A DNA stretch of 27,395 nucleotides, from contig CAZXFF010000025.1 of NCBI GenBank assembly GCA_964640305.1, forward strand, positions 1 through 27,395. The letters run 5' to 3'. The translations under genes were made by a program, and so were the position numbers. This DNA comes from Coprenecus sp964640305 (GTDB taxonomy: Bacteria > Bacteroidota > Bacteroidia > Bacteroidales > UBA932). Position 1 is the stretch's first letter. Every line of letters begins with the position of its first letter. This document shows, piece after piece, positions 23,759-27,395 of the stretch. The notes beneath the pieces were generated by a model. That model was given only the letters and a program-made list of their open reading frames with translations, had not been told where the DNA came from and did not search any database.

Positions 23759-24637
23759 ATGGGGAAAAGCGAGAGTAATATTCTGTATAGGAGACTGTTA
23801 AGATCTTATCTTTCTTCGGTGGCAAGTATCAGTCTGGTGCTTTTCCTTGTCGGTATGGTAGGCGTTATGGTCGTCAATGTACGCTCTTTTTCCAACTATT
23901 TCCGTGAGAATATAAATGTTTCGGCTATCCTTACCGTGGAAGCGGATGAAAGCGACGCCGCTGAAATTGCAGATGGCCTGGACAAGACCGGATATGTGAA
24001 GGACGTGAAGATCGTCTCCAGGGAACAGGGTATAGAAGAGATGAAAGAGATACTTGGAGATGATTTCCTGGATGTTTTCGAGACAGTGCCGATTCCAGTT
24101 TCCCTGGATCTGCAGATAGCTGCCGAGTATGTCTCTACCGATAGTCTCAAGGTGATAGAGTCAAGGCTTAGGGAGATTCCGGTCGTTGAAGATGTTGTTT
24201 ACCAGCAGTCTTTGGTGGAATTGCTCAATGCGAATATCGAGAGGGTCACGATGATAGCCGGGATTTTCGTGGTGCTGTTGCTCTTCATTTCTGTAGTCCT
24301 TATCAACAATACAGTGCGTCTGAATGTGTATGCAAAACGTTTTACCATACATACAATGCGCCTTGTCGGGGCTACCAAAGGGTTTATAGCCAGACCATTT
24401 GTGGGACAGGCCTTTTTTCAGGGGCTTATTTCCGGAGCAATAGCAGTGCTCGGAATTCTCGGCACACTGTATCTGATCAAGAACGAGTTCTATCAGCTCT
24501 TCTCAATATTCGATATGATGCTTTTGCTTGCAGTGATAGTGGGGGTAATCGTGACAGGTGTCATCATATGCATGGTTTCCACATCAATTGGAGTCAGAAG
24601 CTATGTGTCGCTGAACAGGAATGAATTGTATTATTAA
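23759..24637 (+). CDS. ftsX: Cell division protein FtsX
   Basis: 292-residue inner-membrane protein, the permease-like partner of ATPase FtsE, which relays signals to peptidoglycan hydrolases at the division site. Four membrane helices: about 20-42, then after a periplasmic domain (about 45-160) helices near 164-188, 217-240 and 255-280. Family features include LLRSYLSSVASISLVLFLVG, the extracytoplasmic segment with VKIVSREQGIEEMKEILG, and FTIHTMRLVGAT..FI. ftsE is not adjacent, which is common in Bacteroidota. It heads an operon with DUF3098, uppP and lpxH, with gaps of 2 and 4 bp and then none. Confidence 0.93.
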   Translation: MGKSESNILYRRLLRSYLSSVASISLVLFLVGMVGVMVVNVRSFSNYFRENINVSAILTVEADESDAAEIADGLDKTGYVKDVKIVSREQGIEEMKEILGDDFLDVFETVPIPVSLDLQIAAEYVSTDSLKVIESRLREIPVVEDVVYQQSLVELLNANIERVTMIAGIFVVLLLFISVVLINNTVRLNVYAKRFTIHTMRLVGATKGFIARPFVGQAFFQGLISGAIAVLGILGTLYLIKNEFYQLFSIFDMMLLLAVIVGVIVTGVIICMVSTSIGVRSYVSLNRNELYY

Positions 24638-24639
24638 AT

Positions 24640-24888
24640 ATGATTTTGGAAATGGATAATTTTGCTGTGCCGAAAAGGAATTACATTTTTATAATTGCAG
24701 GATTGTGCGTAATGCTGATCGGATATCTCTTCTTGCTCGGAGGAGGTGCAGAGAGTCCGGAAGTATTCAATTACAAACTGTTCAGTTTTACCAGAATGTA
24801 TGTGGCTCCGCTTCTGATCCTTGCGGGATTCGGAATAGAGGTGTATGCCATTATGCATATGGCCCGCAAGCAGGGAAAGGAGGAATAG
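24640..24888 (+). CDS. DUF3098 small membrane protein
   Basis: 82 residues, two membrane helices (about 15-35 and 55-74). FAVPKRNYIFIIAGLCVMLIG and the segment SPEVFNYKLFSFTRMYVAPLLILAGF are characteristic of DUF3098, a small family usually found between ftsX and uppP in Bacteroidota. The function is unknown; its position suggests a link to the cell envelope or division. The ATG at 24652 (MDNFAVPKRN) is an equally plausible start and closer to typical family members. Confidence 0.85.
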   Translation: MILEMDNFAVPKRNYIFIIAGLCVMLIGYLFLLGGGAESPEVFNYKLFSFTRMYVAPLLILAGFGIEVYAIMHMARKQGKEE

Positions 24889-24892
24889 GGGA

Positions 24893-25726
24893 ATGGAGTG
24901 GTTTGAGGCATTGGTATTGGGACTTGTCCAGGGATTGACGGAGTTCCTTCCTGTGAGCAGTAGCGGGCATCTGACGATTTTCAAGGCCATTTTCGGAATA
25001 GACACCGAGAATCTGAGTTTTGAAGTTGCTGTCCATGCTGCCACGGTACTGAGTACGATAGTGGCTTTCCGCAAGGAGATTATGGATATTATCTGTGGGG
25101 TGTTGAAATTCAGGTATAATGACCAGACAAGCTATTTCCTTAAAATATGCGTGTCGATGATTCCGGTTTTTGTCGTAGGTGTGTTTTTCAAGGATTTCGT
25201 TACCGGTATTTTCGGAGCAGGGCTTCTTGTCGTAGGCTGTATGCTTCTCCTGACAGCCGTACTGCTTGTAACTGGCGAATATCTTTCTAACCGACAGGCC
25301 CGCAGGGCTGCTCTTTCAAATCAGGAATCCGGCAGGGAAGTCGGGTATAAGGATGCATTCATTATAGGACTGGCGCAGTCGCTGGCTGTTTTGCCGGGTC
25401 TGTCCAGGTCAGGGACTACCATATCTACAGGGCTTATGCTGGGCGTCAGGAAGAGCTCGGTGGCCCAGTTTTCTTTTCTGATGGTGCTGGTCCCTATTCT
25501 CGGAGAGGCTTTTCTCGAACTTCTCGGCGGGGACTTTTCTGCGGCCGCTTCAGGCATATCCTCGTTCTCTCTGATTATCGGGGCATGCGCTGCCTTTGTT
25601 TCCGGATATATCGCTTGCCGCTGGATGATCCGTATAGTGCAGAAGGCCCGTCTGAGATATTTTGCAATATACTGTGTTGCGGCAGCGGTGCTGTGCTTTG
25701 TCCTGGAGTATTGCGTAGTCGCGTAA
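24893..25726 (+). CDS. uppP: Undecaprenyl-diphosphatase
   Basis: 277-residue integral membrane enzyme that dephosphorylates undecaprenyl diphosphate to recycle the lipid carrier for peptidoglycan and polysaccharide synthesis; overexpression confers bacitracin resistance in other bacteria. Diagnostic motifs: LVQGLTEFLPVSSSGHL (about 12-28) and PGLSRSGTTIS (about 166-176). About eight hydrophobic helices. The ATG at 24893 gives the standard beginning MEWFEALVLGLVQG, and the purine-rich AGGAATAGGG just before it may aid initiation. An in-frame upstream start at 24845 lies inside the DUF3098 gene and is rejected. Confidence 0.96.
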   Translation: MEWFEALVLGLVQGLTEFLPVSSSGHLTIFKAIFGIDTENLSFEVAVHAATVLSTIVAFRKEIMDIICGVLKFRYNDQTSYFLKICVSMIPVFVVGVFFKDFVTGIFGAGLLVVGCMLLLTAVLLVTGEYLSNRQARRAALSNQESGREVGYKDAFIIGLAQSLAVLPGLSRSGTTISTGLMLGVRKSSVAQFSFLMVLVPILGEAFLELLGGDFSAAASGISSFSLIIGACAAFVSGYIACRWMIRIVQKARLRYFAIYCVAAAVLCFVLEYCVVA

Positions 25727-26497
25727 ATGTCTGCCCGCAGCAAATATTATTTCGTCTCGGATGTTCATCTTGGGGTTGACGGTGCTGACAAAACTGCATT
25801 GGAGAGGTCATTCGTGGAGTTCCTGACCCGTGCAAAGCAGGATGCGGCGGCTGTGTATCTGCTTGGGGATATTTTCGATTTCTGGTATGAATACAGGTAT
25901 GTGATACCGAGGGGACATACCAGGGCTTTGGGGGCGCTTGCCGACTTGTGTGACAGTGGTGTGGAGGTGGTGTTCATACCGGGCAATCACGATGTCTGGG
26001 CTTACAGTTATTTCAGCGAGGAGATAGGAATGAAGGTCATTACAGAACCGGCAGTGGTGGAGATAGCCGGCAAGAATTTCTGCATAGGCCATGGCGACAG
26101 TCTTGGAAAGACAGATGCCGGATTCCGTTTTATCCGCTGGATGTTCCATAACCGTTTTCTGCAGATCCTTTTCAGTTCCATTCATCCCCGTTGGGCAATG
26201 GGACTCGGGTATGCATGGGCTTCGCATTCCAGAAAGATGAAGAACCGGCCGGATAGTCCCAGGTATGTTTTCAGTGGTGAAGACGAGGTGCTCTACAGAT
26301 TCTCTGACAGTTTCGGAAAACATTATGCGTCTGTGGCAGGCAAGAGGATAGACTATTACATTTTCGGACACTACCATACGCCCGGCCGCATTGCCGTCGC
26401 TTCCGGAGGGGAACTGGTCCTCCTCGGATGTTGGGTGGACAATGGGGAATTCGCTGTGTTTGACGGGAGGGCTCTTTCGTTGTACGGACGAAAGTGA
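25727..26497 (+). CDS. lpxH: UDP-2,3-diacylglucosamine diphosphatase
   Basis: 256-residue metallophosphoesterase of lipid A synthesis that cleaves UDP-2,3-diacylglucosamine to lipid X and UMP at the inner-membrane face. Metal-binding motifs are all present: SDVHLG (Asp12, His14), GDIFDFWYE (Asp48), GNHD (Asn87, His88), GHGDSLG (His122) and GHYH near 213-216. The initiator ATG directly follows the uppP stop (TAAATG), so translation is probably coupled. In many relatives uppP is followed by truB; pairing it with lpxH is a local arrangement. The stop lies 5 bp from that of the convergent DUF4294 gene. Confidence 0.93.
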   Translation: MSARSKYYFVSDVHLGVDGADKTALERSFVEFLTRAKQDAAAVYLLGDIFDFWYEYRYVIPRGHTRALGALADLCDSGVEVVFIPGNHDVWAYSYFSEEIGMKVITEPAVVEIAGKNFCIGHGDSLGKTDAGFRFIRWMFHNRFLQILFSSIHPRWAMGLGYAWASHSRKMKNRPDSPRYVFSGEDEVLYRFSDSFGKHYASVAGKRIDYYIFGHYHTPGRIAVASGGELVLLGCWVDNGEFAVFDGRALSLYGRK

Positions 26498-26502
26498 GAT
26501 CC

Positions 26503-27195
26503 TCATTTCTGAGGGTAATCGTGTCTCGGTCTGGCGACAGGTTCAGGCGGCTCTTTCCCGAAAATGGACAGGTAAATCTGACGGAAATCCCCTTTCTGGT
26601 ATGCCTGTACCAGTTTCTCGGTTTCAATATCATCTCCCTCAGGGTCATATGGACGTTTCATGTCCGATTTGAACAGTCTGGCTATACCCTGCCAGAATCC
26701 TGCAGCAGCCCTGCCTTTGTATGTGTCTATTATTTCATATGGGGTGATGCCTGTTTCCCTGTCTATCAGACGCAGCAGCAACTGGCCTTGGGTAATGGTC
26801 ATGTTCCTCAGGGTCGATTCGAATGTTTCGAAGAGTTCGTGCTGTATGGCGTTGATATACCTGACTCTCTGTCCTCTTCTCATGTCCGAGTTCCCGAAAG
26901 TGGAATCAACATCATGCATCAGTTCTCCTGCTATCAGGGCATACGGATATACTTTAGCGAAATTGTGCACCAGTCTGTAATGCTTTCTCCATTCTTTCCC
27001 TTTCCGTTTTGCGGTCTTGTAGACAGGAGGCAGGGATTCGAAGAAAATGGTATCCCCGTTCTCGACGATATATTCCATGACTACCGCCTCTTTCTGGTAT
27101 TTCAAGGGTTTGGGCTGCCTGTCTGTCCGTATTTGTCCGAAGAGCTCAGTTGAAATAAGGATGAAAATTGCAAGTATGACGGTCAGCTGTTTCAT
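26503..27195 (-). CDS. DUF4294 domain protein
   Basis: 230 residues with a Sec signal (MKQLTVILAIFILISTELFGQ). The core AVVMEYIVENGDTIFFESLPPVYK, then RLVHNFAKVYPYALIAGELM and TQGQLLLRLIDRETGITPYEII, is typical of DUF4294, a Bacteroidota family without known function. It is likely periplasmic or envelope-associated. A TATATTTG element on the minus strand (27222-27215) lies 19 bp before the ATG, fixing the start. It converges on lpxH with 5 bp between the stops. Confidence 0.85.
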   Translation of the reverse strand: MKQLTVILAIFILISTELFGQIRTDRQPKPLKYQKEAVVMEYIVENGDTIFFESLPPVYKTAKRKGKEWRKHYRLVHNFAKVYPYALIAGELMHDVDSTFGNSDMRRGQRVRYINAIQHELFETFESTLRNMTITQGQLLLRLIDRETGITPYEIIDTYKGRAAAGFWQGIARLFKSDMKRPYDPEGDDIETEKLVQAYQKGDFRQIYLSIFGKEPPEPVARPRHDYPQK

Positions 27196-27214
27196 TATAC
27201 TGTCAATGTGGATA

Positions 27215-27222
27215 CAAATATA
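27215..27222 (-). promoter_or_regulatory. -7 element of the DUF4294 gene
   Basis: TATATTTG on the minus strand, 19 bp upstream of the start at 27195. No clear -33 TTTG at the expected distance. Confidence 0.5.
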
Positions 27223-27234
27223 GATTTTTATTCA

Positions 27235-27242
27235 TATCTTTG
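27235..27242 (+). promoter_or_regulatory. Possible -7 element facing the right edge
   Basis: TATCTTTG on the plus strand matches TANNTTTG and would drive transcription off the right end of the window. It is back to back with the DUF4294 promoter element. Confidence 0.4.
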
Positions 27243-27281
27243 TGGAAATGTCCGATTATTCTTACATATTGAATCTTTATC

Positions 27282-27306
27282 ACAAGCCTGGTCGAGGCTT
27301 GTTTTC
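27282..27306 (+). terminator. Terminator-like hairpin in the right-edge leader
   Basis: ACAAGCCT (27282-27289) and AGGCTTGT (27295-27302) form a perfect 8-bp stem with loop GGTCG, followed by TTTC. It lies about 40 bp downstream of the plus-strand TATCTTTG and could be an attenuator for the next gene outside the window. Confidence 0.4.
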
Positions 27307-27395
27307 ATGCATTATCTGTTGATTGGGAATGCCTTATTCCCTGCTGAATTCAACTTGCAAATGCAACAGAATTCTGATTAATAATTTGTTTAAAT

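Noticed and set aside
25808..26506. 232-residue minus-strand frame across lpxH
   Set aside because: All metallophosphoesterase motifs are in the plus-strand frame; this frame has no coherent features.
1..27395. Insertion sequences, integrases or phage genes
   Set aside because: No transposase, integrase or phage structural motif was found in any convincing frame, although two tRNA genes are present as potential integration sites.

Overview
The window looks like a chromosome segment from a Bacteroidota organism, most likely order Bacteroidales. The evidence is a type V (FimA/Mfa-like) fimbrial lipoprotein operon, families largely restricted to this phylum (DUF3575, DUF5119, DUF4906, DUF4270, DUF4294, DUF3098), near absence of Shine-Dalgarno sequences, and several promoters of the Bacteroidota form TTTG-N19-21-TANNTTTG. 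I cannot name the genus from the sequence alone.

Layout. Positions 1-457 hold no gene but carry a structured repeat, followed by a minus-strand tRNA-Ser(GCT) at 458-544. A membrane-spanning TPR/AraC-type regulator (618-2347, minus) is broken by a one-base shift in a 7-A homopolymer. Diverging from it is a six-gene fimbrial operon (2529-11122): an OmpA-like/DUF3575 outer-membrane protein, a DUF5119 lipoprotein, two Mfa-like fimbrillins, a FimA-type subunit, and a 1019-residue DUF4906 protein that is the likely tip or accessory adhesin. A MATE transporter (11125-12474, minus) converges on it with 2 bp between stop codons. Diverging from the MATE gene is a compact efflux operon (12614-19422): TetR regulator, TolC-type outer-membrane channel, HlyD-type adaptor, two ABC ATPases and two ABC-2 permeases. 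It matches the logic of the enterobacterial CecR-YbhGFSR system, with the double ATPase YbhF split into two genes and a dedicated TolC added.

The right part is mostly housekeeping: tRNA-Leu(TAA), purN (minus), acpP, then about 870 bp with no credible gene but at least two families of structured repeats, one of which also occurs at the left edge of the window in opposite orientation. Next come a DUF4270 lipoprotein and a truncated GT5 glycogen-synthase-like protein (overlapping, minus). Diverging from these is ftsX-DUF3098-uppP-lpxH (cell division, undecaprenyl phosphate recycling, lipid A synthesis), and finally a convergent DUF4294 gene. The last 200 bp contain a promoter-like site and a terminator-like hairpin but no recognised gene.

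Most noteworthy: (1) the homopolymer frameshift in the regulator beside the fimbrial operon, a candidate phase-variation or programmed-frameshift switch; (2) the composite intergenic repeat (40-nt quasi-palindrome, short hairpin, 69-nt element) at both ends of the left 21 kb; (3) the complementary degeneracy of the two ATPases; (4) a strong hairpin between the two fimbrillin genes.
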